Below, in pieces: positions 20,578 through 32,628 of a stretch of 64,000 nucleotides of DNA (within the stretch, counting starts at the first letter, position 1; each line of letters starts with the position of its first letter). The DNA is from Ceratopteris richardii. Taxonomy: Eukaryota; Streptophyta; Polypodiopsida; Polypodiales; Pteridaceae. The notes under the pieces are model-generated. The model worked only from the letters and a program-made list of their open reading frames with translations. It had not been told where the DNA came from and did no database searches. The position numbers and the translations under genes are program-made. Location: NCBI GenBank assembly GCA_020310875.1, contig CM035441.1, positions 83,551,878 to 83,615,877 on the forward strand, in the 5' to 3' direction.

Positions 20578-21590
20578 AAAAGACAAAATCTCAAGATAGA
20601 AAATGTATACACAAAGAAATGGAGAAAAAACAAAAATCTAAAAAAAAATAAAAAGATTAAGGAAGAGGACCAGTACCTTCAAACTTCAAGACCTATGAAG
20701 TAGAAGACAGATTACTTTTAAAAATGAAACCAAAAAGGGATAACAAAAAGGAAGAGTCTTATGACAATGAAGAACAGACTAAGGAGGTGGTGATTACTCA
20801 AGAAGAGGGGAAGATAGGCAGATTGGCATAACTGATGACATGACAAATCAAGAACAGGAAGCATTGATAAATTTGGCTAAAACTTATAGGGATGTGTTTG
20901 CTTACAGTTATAAGGATTTGAAAGGATTTGATCCCGAAATTTGTGAACATAAGAATCCTATTACCCCTGATGCAAAACCTAGCAAACAAAGACACTATAC
21001 ATTTAATGACAAATACTCTGCTAAAATAAAGGAGGAGATTGAAAAATTTCTGGCTGCCAAATTCATCTATGAAATTGAGTACACATAGTGGATATCTCCT
21101 ATAGTTGTGGTACCTAGAAAGATTGGGAAACTCAAGGTATGTATTAATTTGAAAAAAGTTAATGCATCAACTATAAGAGATAGCTACCATTACCAATAAC
21201 ATACCATCTCTTAGAAAGGGTTACAGGCAAGGAGGTCTATAGTTTTTTGGATGGTTTTTTAGGATATAATTAGCTGCCTATAGCTTTGGAAGACCAACAT
21301 AAAATTGCCTTTTCCACAGAGTGGGGAATATATGCATTGAGGGTTATGCCTTTTGGTTATACCAATGCTCCAGCAACCTTTCAAAGGTTGATGTGCCACA
21401 TATTCAAAGAATTTCTTAGAAACATAATGGAATATATTGATGATCTTTGCACTTTTTCATTAAAAAGACAAGATCATTTGAAAGATGTGGAGAATATATT
21501 CAAGAAATGTAGAACTTATAGAGTATGTTTAAATCGTGAGAAAGGTGTGTTCTTTGTGAGGCAAGGGAGAATGTTAGGTCACATAGTTTC
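20578..21590 (+). pseudogene. Gypsy-A3 charged linker and reverse transcriptase
   Basis: A Lys/Glu-rich linker is followed by RT: Y-R-D-V-F-A-Y-S-Y near 20885, R-H-Y-T-F-N-D-K-Y, I-S-P-I-V-V-V-P, V-C-I-N-L-K-K-V-N, M-P-F-G near 21345, N-A-P-A-T-F-Q-R, and catalytic Y-I-D-D at 21433-21444. Same family as A1 and A5. Broken fossil. Confidence 0.9.
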
Positions 21591-22290
21591 TAGAAATGGA
21601 ATTTCAACTGATGAGAGGAAAATTAAGGCCATAGTGGATCTACCAAAACAGACAAATGTAAAAGAACTTCGAACTTTTATGGGAATCTGTGGATATTATA
21701 GAAAATATGTACACAAGTTTGCAGATATTACAAAACCTCTATATGCATTAATTACCAAATTTGAATGGACCACAGAATGTGACCAAGCCTTTGATATTTT
21801 AAAAACTTGTCTGGTGACAGCACCTATTCTAAAAACATTGGAATCAAATTTTTCATGTTCATGTTGATGCTTCAAAGTTTGCTTTAGCATGTGTTTTGGC
21901 ACAACCAATAGAAGGAAGCAAATTAGACTTTCCAATTGCTTATGCTAGTAGGCGATTGAATTTAGCTGAAAGAAACTATACAACCACTGAAAGGGAAGGA
22001 TTGGGAATGATATTTGCTATAAAGAAGTACATACATTATCTTTTAGCCAACAAGTTTAAATTCTTTGTGGATCACCAAGCCTTACTTTACTTGGTGAACA
22101 AACCATGTCACACGGGTAGGATAGTCAGATGGTTCCCACTATTAATGGAATTTGAGTTTGAGGTAGTGGTCAGACAAGGGAAAACTCATTTAAGAGCAGA
22201 TCATTTGTCCAAGATACAAATCGGAGAGCCAAACTCACCTTTAGATGATGAATTACTAGATGCATATTTGTTCAAAATAGAAAGTATTCC
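21591..22290 (+). pseudogene. Gypsy-A3 RT connection and RNase H
   Basis: Connection motifs F-M-G-I-C-G-Y-Y-R-K and K-P-L-Y-A-L-I, then RNase H motifs F-P-I-A-Y-A-S-R, Y-T-T-T-E-R-E-G-L-G, F-F-V-D-H-Q-A-L-L-Y and L-R-A-D-H-L-S. Broken fossil. Confidence 0.88.
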
Positions 22291-22985
22291 TCTTTGGGCA
22301 ATGACTTTGATGCCTTTGTTAACCGCGGGGCCTTGTAGAACATGTGAAAACAACACACATTTGGTATTACAAAGTAGGAACTTTGTATTACTAGCTGGGC
22401 ACTTGTATCATATAAATCATATTGGTATACTGGAATATTGTACTCCAGAAGATGAGCAGCAGGAATATCTAAGAAAAGTGCATTGTTGGAATCCATGTAC
22501 TCATGCTTCCATGGTGGTCACTTTAAACAATCTCAATACAATGGGTGTACATTGGCCTACAAAGATTCAAGATGTGGAGAAATATGTTTCCAATTGTCTT
22601 AAATGCCAATCTTTGCAAAATTCAAAAATTACAACTTTTACTGGTTTCAGAGAAATCCATATTGGAGTACACACATAGTTGAGGAGTTAAGAAGAAATAA
22701 AGCATTAGAGCCAGTAAAAGTTAGTGGAGACTCTAGAAAATTACAGACAAACTTTGAGGAGTATCAATTTATAGGAGACCAATTGTACAAGAAAGGAATG
22801 GATGGATATCTAAGAATATGTGTTCCTGAAGATAAGTATATGGAAATGTTAGAGATGGCACATATAGGAGTAGTAGGAGCACATTTTTCAAGTGAAAGAC
22901 TGCGAAACTCATTATTCTGGTTTTTGGTGGCCAACTCTTTTTCCTGATGCAAGAATATATGTGAAAAGCTGTGACATTTGTTAAA
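22290..22985 (+). pseudogene. Gypsy-A3 tandem HHCC zinc modules
   Basis: Two integrase-type zinc modules in tandem. The first has His at 22481 and 22502 and Cys at 22595 and 22604 (H-x6-H-x30-C-x2-C). The second starts with H-x6-H at 22861-22884 and ends near C-D-I-C (22970-22981). Both are preceded by an L-Y...C-x-P-E-D strand pair. The usual Ty3/Gypsy integrase has one such module. Broken fossil. Confidence 0.75.
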
Positions 22986-23920
22986 GAGCAAATCAACCAA
23001 GTAAAAGAGATGATATGCCATTAGTGCCACTTATTTCAGCAAGAGCATTTAGCAAGTGGGGATTGGATTTCATTGGAGCCATCCATCCTCCTGCAAGACA
23101 TTCTCATGTTGAATATATACTTGTAGCTACAGATTAGCTGACCAAATGGGCAGAGGCTAAGGCTACAAAAAGAAATGATGCTCAAACCATTGCACGATTT
23201 CTTTATGAAAATATTATCATCAGATTTGGATTACCAATTGAATTGGTAAGTGATAGGGGGGCTCATTTTATAAACCAAGTAATTGAAAATATAACTGAGT
23301 ATTTCATGATTAATCATAGAAAGTTAGCCCCTTATCATCCACAAGCAAATGGATTAGCAAAAAGCACTAATAAAGTGCTTTGTACTGTTTTGTCAAAATT
23401 AGTAAATACAAATAGGAATGATGGGGATTTACAACTTAATCATGTCTTATGGGCATATAGAGTGGCATACAAAACTGCTATTGGAACAACACCATTTAAT
23501 TTGGTCTACGGACAAAATGCGGTCTTGCCATTAGAATTTCTCATACCAACATTAAAGGTGGGGAATCAATTCAAGTGGACTGGACATGAAATATCTGAAA
23601 GAGTGGTGGAATTGGAAAAACTTGGAGCTTCAAGACTTTAAGCAATTATGAGCATATATGCAGATAAAAGGATGCAAAAAGCATATCATGATGTTCATAT
23701 TTAAGAAAAGGATCTGCAAGTGGGAGATCTAGTTCTGTCATATACCTTGAAAGAACATCAGAAAAAATTTCAGAAGAAAGGACATGGGGCTTATACTATC
23801 AACCAAATCAGCAATAGCGGAGCTGTCCAATTAGCTAATATAGATGGAGAAATCATGCCTAATTTGATAAGTGAATGCAGAATAAAAAGGTATGATCTTC
23901 CATTAACTACTCTTGAATGG
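22986..23920 (+). pseudogene. Gypsy-A3 integrase core and C-terminus
   Basis: Core motifs: G-L-D-F-I-G near 23062-23080, S-D-R-G near 23250, Y-H-P-Q-A-N-G-L near 23333-23357. Then G-T-T-P-F-N-L-V-Y-G-Q-N-A-V, a K-K-G-H-G C-terminal region and the closing C-R-I-K-R-Y-D-L-P-L-T near 23880. Broken fossil. Confidence 0.9.
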
Positions 23921-24870
23921 AGAAGAATACATCAAGCTCAAAGCAGGAAAAAAGAAGAGGAAAAAAATCAGATATGAAGCTCAACAAGAAGCAAAGGAAA
24001 GAATTAGGAAATCTAAAGAGATTAGAGAAGTTTTCTTATGTGAAACACCTTCAGGCGTGGTGAGGGAGCATTTGCCTCTCATAACAATGAATTTTCATAA
24101 TGAGAAAATCAAGGTTTTGTTAGATTTAGGTGCACAAGTCAATTTGATAAGTTCTGGATTGTTAAACAAATTAAAGGTCAAGAGGAATAGAAGCAAAACA
24201 TTTATCAAAACACTAGATGGACAGATAATACAAAGTTTGTCTTCACAATCTATTGAAGTTGAAAATGGACTGTGAAGAATGGCCGGATCATATGATGACT
24301 GAGAAAATGATCTTAGGACAACCTTGGATGAGGCTTAATTTGAAAGTAAATGACAAAAGGTTTTTAATGTTTTTGTTGAGTAATGAAGAACAGGGAATTC
24401 AACAGAAAATCTATGACTCAGAATTGGAAAGATTTACCTTTCCAATAGAAGATACAAACGACTTAGAGAAAGAACTTCTCCATGATCAAATCAAATTTCG
24501 AGAAAAATAGAAGGAAATTGAAGAAATTAAATCTGTTGGAAAAACAGTTGAAAGGTGGAGATTAAGAAATAACCTGAAAAATCTAGACATACTAACAAAA
24601 TGGATGTGGAGACGTAAGACATCTAAGTACTGCTCATCAAAAGAAGACTCTTTGACTCCAAAGGCAGAACCATGAGAAATCAAGTATTACTGGGTGAAAA
24701 AATTAGATATGCTTCAATTGATAGAAAACAAGGACAAATATACAGAAAAACTCCAAAAGCATGAAGAATCACATGCAAAGGAAAGTGCAATATCATGATC
24801 AGATACACACTTGGGATTCTTACGTAAAACCTCAAAATTACATCATAATGGATTCATGACATTCTTGAAA
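23921..24870 (+). pseudogene. Gypsy-A3 second protease-like domain (PR2) and tail
   Basis: A basic connector (Q-E-A-K-E-R-I-R-K), V-V-R-E-H, I-T-M-N-F-H-N-E-K-I-K-V-L-L and, further on, M-I-L-G-Q-P-W near 24305-24330 define the same module as in A1 and A4. A charged tail reaching Y-Y-W-V-K-K near 24700 follows. Broken fossil. Confidence 0.7.
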
Positions 24871-25457
24871 TTATTTCCATGCGCTTTACCTCATTTTTTT
24901 CTAGGGAAAAGAATAGGAGGGGAAGAGAGTGTTTTGAATTATCTTTAAAGACAAAAGTTCGGAGAAAATTAATGAATATGGAAAATATATTAAAAAAAAG
25001 AGAGAGAGAAAAGAAAAACGAAGAAAATTTAGAAAAAAAAAGAGAAAAAAATCTTTCAAACCTAAATCTATTTGTGTTAATTATTTTGTGATGCAAAGAT
25101 TTTTTTTATATAATTTACAAAGCACCAGCAAGATACATGTTACAATATGGGAAGAACTATGGAGTTATTGTTAATTTTTTTTTTCTTTATACTTTTTTTT
25201 TTCTTCTTTACTTGATTTTCTTATGTTCATTTATTATTTCCTTTTTTATCAAAGCATTAGATATCTTGCTACACATGTGATGATCACTCTAATTGTGTTA
25301 CACCTGTGATGTAATGAGGAAAAGATTATTTATTTTCTTAGAATTATTTTCTCAAGAAAAAATTTTTCTTTTTTATATCTCTTGTAACTTATGTGGTAGG
25401 AGTTTTTTGTGTGATGTGTTATATTTTCTCGAGGATGGTGAATACAAAAGAACTACA
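24871..25457 (+). other. Gypsy-A3 linker and ORF-X start
   Basis: The conserved non-coding linker has a purine-rich stretch (24900-25060), then pyrimidine tracts (25165-25215), then the ATG at 25435 of the ORF-X start. The reading ends within eight codons at the LTR of A4, at the same place as in A1. No promoter can be named with confidence. Confidence 0.6.
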
Positions 25458-26239
25458 TGTTTGTTGTTAACCTTTGGAGTTGTCCTCTCCAATCATTATA
25501 GAACAAAAGATTAACTACACATTTTTAAATTGTCAATCCGGGAAGTATGCAAAGATCGCAACCCCTTCTAGTTAATGGAATCCAAGAATAAGAATTGACA
25601 TGGCTGTTTTTTGAGAGATTTATGAAGAAAAAATGAAATAACTACGGTTTTGATTATCTTAAGTTCTACAATAGCATTTTCAATGATTTTTGTACCTAAA
25701 GTGTGTCATTTTCATAGTAGAATACAAATATGATGTCAAATTTCCAAAACAGTACCTGTATCACACAGACGAGACAATTGCGATTCTGTAAAAACTGAGA
25801 ATTTCCAATTCCAGCTTTGATCTTCTGCAATGTCTTGCCTAATATACTAGAATTCACCTCTCTTCATACATCTCACTCAGAAATACACAAGAAAAGTTCA
25901 CTAATTCCATGGATCACACAATGAGAAGACTCAACAAATTGCAAGGAAGATCTTCCCCTTACTTGGATAGTATCAAACTTATACAACCAATCTCTTCAAA
26001 ATATAAGAAATTATCTTTTATACTTTTTCAAGTGTCCCTTTTCACACTATAAATCTGATCCTCTTTTCCTTCTATTCTAAAAATATGCTATCAAAGAGCT
26101 TCCAAAATTCTAAAAAAAATACATATGATCCTACTTTACATGAGGAAGACTCTTCCCAATTTTTACATCATTTGGATAAATATATTCACAAAATTGTCAA
26201 ATTACAAATAATTTCCCTCAAAATATGCTTCCTCTAACA
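25458..26239 (-). repeat. Gypsy-A LTR (copy A4)
   Basis: About 782 bp, minus-strand ends TGTTAGAGGAAGC and AACAACAAACA, aligned along its length with 10626-11442. A TATA-like box lies near 26016-26026 (revcomp of TCTTTTATACT). The left flank is the start of a plus-strand ORF-X, exactly as at 10626. Confidence 0.78.
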
Positions 26240-26255
26240 TTCTTCCCCTCCTAGA
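26240..26255 (-). promoter_or_regulatory. Gypsy-A polypurine tract (copy A4)
   Basis: The minus strand reads CTAGGAGGGGAAGAA up to the LTR, as in A2 and A5. Confidence 0.8.
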
Positions 26256-26308
26256 ATTTTTGGCTCCTAACAAAAAATATTCTAACAGAAGAGTAATGAG
26301 AGCTTCAT

Positions 26309-27088
26309 TTATTTCTTCTTCCTTTGATAAACGTAAGATAACAAATCATGGCTTTTTCTCTCTATAACATTCAAATTATTCACCATTTCGAACAAGGCTT
26401 TTCTCCATTGGACTACTGCCTCTGGTCTGTCTATCATATCTCTCTTTAAATATTCTGTACAAGCAGCTTCATATGCAGTAAGTCTTGATTTAGTAACTAC
26501 TGATAGATTTCCAAAAACTTTAGATTCCCTTTCAAAAAATCCATAATCAAAAGCATCTTCAAAGATTTGAAGGTAATGACTTCCCAAAAATACAATTCTA
26601 CTATAGTATGCCATTTAATAGATTCAGTGTGGGGTTTCGCTTAGATAAAAAAGTAGAGCATCTGTAGGTGAATTGAATCCAATATAATTAAGAGTCTGTA
26701 CTTCTGTATCTGTGAATGTTTCTATGCATGCCACCACAAGTCGCACTATCCTCACTAATAGAGTACAAGTTGGATCATTTACATCTTTGTATGTGGAGAT
26801 GACAGATTCTACTGTCTCAATCATGTACTTCTTTGTTGGCCAAGATCCTGCTTTCGATCATGCAATCTTTGGAAAATTCAAACATTTTGTTGGTAGTTGC
26901 CCTGCATTTCTTCTTTCCCAAAATACTGGCCACTCTCTTCTTCTGTCTACTAGACAATAGGCTGGATTTATCTTTAACTGCAACGGTGCCTCTTTCCAGA
27001 TCTTCCTGCATTCCTTGTTGGCATCCAACCATCTATTCCTCCATTTAGGGTTAGCTTTCTCAAATAACTCTTTAGTGACATTGATATC
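26309..27088 (-). pseudogene. Gypsy-A4 ORF-X, C-terminal part
   Basis: The helical C-terminal domain of ORF-X: W-R-N-R-W-L-D near 27010-27040, F-N-S-P-T-D-A-L-L-F-Y near 26650, M-A-Y-Y-S-R-I-V-F-L-G near 26580-26614, and a basic R-K-K-K end. It is interrupted on its right by Copia-1 and continues at 44982. Broken fossil; family not recognised. Confidence 0.75.
27084..27088. repeat. Copia-1 target-site duplication, left
   Basis: ATATC, identical to 44982-44986. The empty site in A2 (near 12285-12300) reads GATATCTTC, which confirms a 5-bp duplication around the whole trimer. Confidence 0.95.
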
Positions 27089-28361
27089 TGTGAAGAGATG
27101 GATAGGTATGTGCTTGAAGATGAAGAGGTGTTGCAAAATCCTTGATCTACACCAGCCAAATGAACTCCAGGAGTAGATGGTGGGCCCTTTTAGCTTGCCA
27201 ATGGATGTATTAGACACCCTATGTACCTTCGAAGATCACTCTCAAAAAGATAGATCAAAACAGATAAGTTGGAGTTAGCTCATAGGTGAAAACTTGCTAT
27301 TCTTGGTTCATACACCTGTCCAGTGTTTTACATAATTCTCTGAGCACAGCAGCAATTAGCTTAATTCCTCTTGGGGAAGTCTAGATAACTTAAAGAGCTA
27401 ACTTTCAAGAGTAATCTCATCAAAAATAATGAACCACACACTGAGAATGTTTTTTAACAAGTGATGACATCATCCCGATTTTCACGGGCTCCTACAGAAA
27501 TAGACCAGTGAGCAGAAAAATCACCATAACTCAAAAAGTAGAAATCCAATGATTATGAAAATTTGTATGCTTATAATAGACAGTAAGCTGAATCCAAAAA
27601 AATTTAAATCACTGAATTTGAATAAGTAACCACTGAGAAACACCTCTGACAAGATGAGTAAAAAAGTCGGGTACCTGACAGAGAGGTGAAGATGAACAGA
27701 CCCTGTTGACTTCAAATGAACATAACTGAAGATTGCAAAATCCAAATGACATGAAAATTTATGAGCATATAGTAGACTTATAGAGCTAACTTTACCAAGT
27801 TAAATCACTGAAAATGATGCACCAAGCTCAGAGAAAACATCTCTGCAAGCTGACTGAGAAAAACTGAGAGTAATGGCAGTGAGGAGTACACTTCACAAGA
27901 ACATGGAAAGATGAACTCAAATAATCATGAAAATGAAAGTATATTGCTTGTACAATACAATGACTTACTGATACATATGTGTGCCTTGTAATCACACCTT
28001 GATATGGCATAAAGCTCAGCTCTTGGAGGTCTTCACATAGGTCTCTCTAACCACGACTAAAACTGCCATCTATTTATAGTTGCGTTTGGGAGGCTAACTT
28101 CCCTCAATCACTCTCCAATCAATCAATGATTGATTTGATTCTCTACCTACCACAAATCACAAATTCGTGGCTCCTCTTTCCATTCTTGATCATGTGGACT
28201 CAACCACTTAAGATTCTCTTACTTTTACATTAAGTAAACTCTTCAAAAGTTACAAGAGGTAGTTCACAAGTGAACTTTACATAGTCTTCATTTTAAGGCT
28301 TTTTCTATGACTTTGTGGGACTCAAGCCAATACTTAGGCTTGTCATAGACTTGCTCCAACA
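27089..28361 (-). repeat. Copia-1 LTR 1 (outer left, 3' LTR)
   Basis: 1273 bp, plus-strand ends TGTGAAGAGATGG...TTGCTCCAACA. It carries about eleven variants in its left half not found in the other three LTRs. Several 60-74-residue minus-strand reading frames inside it recur only because the LTR recurs. A TATTTATA stretch near 28070-28078 (minus strand TATAAATA) is a plausible promoter TATA box. Confidence 0.96.
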
Positions 28362-28375
28362 GCTCCCCCTCAAGC
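28362..28375 (-). promoter_or_regulatory. Copia-1 polypurine tract, copy a
   Basis: The minus strand reads GCTTGAGGGGGAGC, directly before the LTR. Equivalent tracts occur at 33902-33915 and 39442-39455. Confidence 0.85.
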
Positions 28376-28393
28376 CAAGTATGCTTGAGGTCT

Positions 28394-31300
28394 TCAATCT
28401 TCCAAGATTACCTGCAAACCAATCATAGCCTTGAATTTGCAAAGCTTTGTACCATCCAATGCTTTGGTTAGAATATCTGCACATTGTTGATGAGTGGACA
28501 CATATGATATTTGAATCTCTTTGCTTAGAACCTTTTCTCGTACATAGTGATAATGAACTTCAATATGTTTAGTCCTTGCATGAAAAATAGGATTAGCAGC
28601 CAAGTGAATAGAACTCATATTGTCACCAAAAATAGTTGGAGTTCCAAACTCCAATCCAAGATCTTTGAATAATGTCTTCATCCACATAGCTTCTTGTGTA
28701 GCTATGGCAAGACCTCTATATTCAGCTTCAGTAGAAGAGAGAGCAACTGTGGGTTGCTTCTTGGATGACCATGAAATAAGCTTTGAACCTGCAAAGGTAA
28801 GATAACCTGAAGTGCTCCTTCTATCTTCCTTGGAGCCAGCCCAATCTGCATCAGAAAATAGCTTCAAACCTAAATCAGATACATAAGGATAATAAAGTCC
28901 TTCATTTATGGTTCCTTTGAGATACTTGAGAATCCTTTTGGCAGCATCCATATGTGGTTTCCTTGGTGTGTGCATAAATTGGCTTAGCACACTCACACTG
29001 TAACATATATCTACTCTTGTCAATGTGGCATAGTTGAGACTACCCACTAGACTTTGATATGATGTGATGTCCTCTATGAGTTCACCTTCATGTGAGCTCA
29101 ATTTGTGATTGACCTCCATTGGAGTACCTGCAATCTTACAATCTTGCATCTTGAATTTTGCCAACATGTCCTTAATGTACTTCCTTTGAGTGAGAAACAA
29201 ACCATGATCTTTGTAGACAACTTCCAAACCTAGGAAGTAGGTAAGTGAACCCAAATCACTTATCTTGAACTCTTCTCTCATCTGATCTTTGATCTTCTTC
29301 ATACCATCTGCATCATTTCCTGTCAATATAATATCATCTACATATACACATAGATAGATGACCTCGGAATTACTCTTTTTAATAAAGAGTGAAGGATCTG
29401 CCTTGCTTGGTTGAAAGCCTTTGTCCTGCAAGAATGAAACAAGCCTGAAATTCCAAGCTCTTGGAGCTTGCTTGAGACCATACAATGCTTTGTTAAGTTT
29501 ACACACATAATCAGGATAAACTTGATTCTCAAAACCAGGTGGTTGTGCTATATATACCTCTTCTGTTATCCAACCATTCAAAAATGCATTTTTTACATCT
29601 AGTTGAAGTATCTTCCAATTCTTGGAAGAGGCAATACTAAGCAAAACCCTAATAGTAGGCATCTTTGCCACAGGAGAGAAAGTCTCCTCATAATCAATTC
29701 CCTGAGTTTGTGCAAAGCCTTTTGCTACAAGCCTTGCCTTATACCTGTTAATTGAACCATCAGAATTTTTCTTGAGTTTATAGACCCATCTTGAGCCTAT
29801 TACCTTCATGGATGAAGTCTTGGGCACCAAATCCCAAGTGTTGTTTTCCTCAAGTGCTTCAATCTCTTCCTTCATTGCATGCTTCCATTCTGTTTTTGCT
29901 TTGGCCTCTTCAAATGATGATGGCTCCTCTTGGTTTATGTCCTGTGCTATGTAGATAGAATGTTTAGTTACTAATGAGGTGTCAAACCCATACCTTTCTG
30001 GTTTTTTCTTTTCCCTCATAGATCTTCTTAGGCCATGATGTGATGATTCTGCCTCATGTCCAAGTTCTTGCAATTTTGCTTTACCTTTAGACTTCCATGC
30101 TTTGATCTTTTCCATGTGAGATTCTTCATCATCCTCTGAGGTCTCTTGTTCTTCAATCTTTGATTGTTCTCTACCAAGCTTTGGAAAATCTTCTTCAAGA
30201 TCATATGGTAAATTGATCTTCCTCCATGAATCTTCATACCATGAATTGTTCTCATCAAAAACTACATCTCTGCTTACCAAGAATCCTTTGTTGGTAGGGT
30301 TGTATAACCTATAGCCCTTTTGATTGTTGTCCTATCCAATAAATACACACCTTTCTGCCTTTGGATCCATCTTGCCTCTAACCTGTGAAGGAACATGAGC
30401 AAAAGCAATACATCCAAAAATTTTACAATGATATAAGCTTGGTCTTCTTCCATTCCAAGCCTCATATGGAGTCATCCCATCAAGGGATTTTGAAGGCAAC
30501 CTGTTAATCAAGTAAGTGGCTGTAGATACAGCCTCAGCCCATAAGTAATTAGGTAAATGCTTTTCATTTAACATAGACCTTGCAGCTTCAACAATTGTCC
30601 TATTCCTCCTTTCTGCCACTCCATTTTGCTCAGGAGTGTACCTTGTAGTTACCTCTCTTTTGATTCCTCTTTCTTGAAGAAAAGAATCAAAATCATGGGA
30701 GAAGTATTCTCCCCCTCCATCTGACCTTAGCCTTTTTAGTGATTTACCTGTTTGATTCTCCACAAGAGCCAAATATCTTTTGAAACATGAAAAAACTTCA
30801 TCTTTGTGTTTCATAAAGAATAGGATAGTCCATCTGCTGCAATCATCAATAAAGGAAACATAATACCTTGATCCAGATATTGAAGCTTCCTTGCTAGGTC
30901 CCCATGCATCTGTATGAACCAACTCCAAGAGATCTCCATGCATATAACCTTTCTTCATGAATGGTAACCTGTGAGACTTTCCAAATTGACATGCACTGCA
31001 CTTATAAATCATATGTTGTTTTGACAAATTAGGAAGTCCAAGTACACTTTGGTCCCTGCAGATTTGCTTTAATGACCTTTCACCAATATGTGCTAACCTT
31101 TTGTGCCATACTTCCAATTCTGTGAGTGTCTGACTACCATAATTAAAGAGAGCAATGTTTCTAGTGTCCTGTAATTCAAATGTGAACAATCTACCTGTCT
31201 TTTCACCTTTTGCAATTCTTCTGAATCCTTGACTTGGATCTTCAACAAATGCTCCTGCTTTTGTGAACCTAACTTGCAACCCTTTCTCTACTATCTGCCC

Positions 31301-32611
31301 AACACTTATCAAATTCTTTGTAATGGTAGGGACATAGAGTACCTTACTGAGTAGGTTGATGTTTCCATCAGGTGCTTTGACATTGCCTATTTTCTCCACA
31401 GGATGTTTTGTATCATCTCCTGTTTGTACCTCATGCTTATTCCTTGGATCTTCTAAATCTGATAGGAGTGCCACATTTCCTGCCACATGATTTGAACAAC
31501 CTGAATCTATGTAGAAAACATGCTCATCAGATTTACCTTGTGGCATAGCCATGTTCATGATCAATAATGAATCCTCTTTGTTTGAGTCTTCTGTGTAGTT
31601 ATTGTAGTCTCTCCTTCCTTTATAGCCTCCTTGATAGTTTGAATGATTGTAGTTGTTGTAGTTGCCATGGTAGTTGTTGAACCTTCCTCTTGAGTAGCCA
31701 TAACTTCCTCTATTGTATCCTCTGCCTCTTTGATTCCTGGAATTCCTAAAGCAATTTTCAGTTGTATGATTAGTTAATCCACAAATAGAACATGAGTTGG
31801 AGTCTTGGGATCTCCCCCTGCCTTGTCTACCTCCTCTTCCTCTACCTCTGCCATGTCTTCCTCTACCTGCATAGTTAGCTTGATATGTACCTGCTTCATC
31901 ATCCACTTTCTTTGCCTTTCCTTTGTTATCTTTAGACTTGCTTTTATCCGTGTATAAAGCTGAAGATTGATTACCTTTAGAGCTTTCTCCATTTTTGATA
32001 AGCTTTGCCTCTTGAGTAAGTAGTTGTCCAATGAGTGTGTTGAAATCAGGTACATGCATGTCCATGTACAAATCCATAGCTGTGGTGAATGCTTCCCACT
32101 TATCATCTGCCTTCAAGCCATTGATGACCTGCCTTACAATTTGCTCTTCATCTATTACCTCTCCAATGCTTCCCAACTGATCCGCTATGTCCTTGAGCTT
32201 TGTGACAAAATCAGTCACATTTTGTTTGGGAGCCTTCTTGAGAGTTGTGAAATCCAGCCATAGTTGATGCTTCCTAGCTTTGGTACTTGAAGAAAAGAAA
32301 GCTTCAAGTGCATCCCACACTTCCTGAGATGTCTTACAACTTCTAATGTGAGGCAACAAAAAATCTGAGATAGAGTTGAGGAGATAAGACCTTGCAAGTG
32401 CATCCTTGGAGCACCATGTGCTCAATCTTTCTTGCTCTTCTTGTATTGGTTGACTTTTGTTCCTGAAACTTGGCATAACTTCATCTCCAGCCACATAACC
32501 ATATAAACTTCTACCTTGGAGATAAGCTTCCATCCTTAATGACCAAGCTGAGTAGTTACCTCTGTCCAATTTTTCAATTGATGAAGGAAATCCATCTGCC
32601 ATGTTGTCCAA
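28394..32611 (-). pseudogene. Copia-1 copy a gag-pol region
   Basis: Starts M-D-N-M-A-D-G-F and L-D-R-G-N-Y-S-A-W (gag). A CCHC knuckle C-S-I-C-G-L-T-N-H-T-T-E-N-C has its first cysteines at 31781-31792, inside a Gly/Arg/Tyr/Asn-rich stretch. Protease F-Y-I-D-S-G-C at 31499-31520; integrase HHCC near 30990-31110; integrase core H-T-D-A-W-G-P near 30905, S-D-G-G-G-E-Y-F near 30710, P-E-Q-N-G-V-A-E-R near 30630; RT L-D-V-K-N-A-F-L-N near 29590 and Y-V-D-D at 29333-29344; RNase H D-A-D-W-A-G near 28830 and S-S-T-E-A-E-Y near 28725. All domains are present. Nearly whole fossil with about one break, the same in all three copies. Confidence 0.95.
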
Positions 32612-32615
32612 CCTT

Positions 32616-32627
32616 GCTCTGATACCA
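32616..32627 (-). promoter_or_regulatory. Copia-1 primer-binding site, copy a (tRNA-iMet)
   Basis: The minus strand reads TGGTATCAGAGC, one base after the LTR end. It is complementary to the 3' end of plant initiator-Met tRNA. Confidence 0.93.
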
Positions 32628-32628
32628 C

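Larger units (their letters stand above)
19617..25457 (+). mobile_element. Ty3/Gypsy family A, copy A3
   Basis: Begins about 33 codons into ORF-N at the head-to-head junction and runs through ORF-N, RT, RNase H, both HHCC modules, integrase, PR2 and linker. It stops a few codons into ORF-X at the minus-strand LTR of A4. PR1 and the region before it are not present, because ORF-N leads straight to the charged linker before RT (near 20577). No LTR of its own. Old fossil with ten or more breaks. Confidence 0.88.

Noticed and set aside
27521-28010. Small 60-74-residue frames inside the Copia-1 LTRs
   Set aside because: They recur only because the LTR recurs; they vary freely between LTRs and match no protein.
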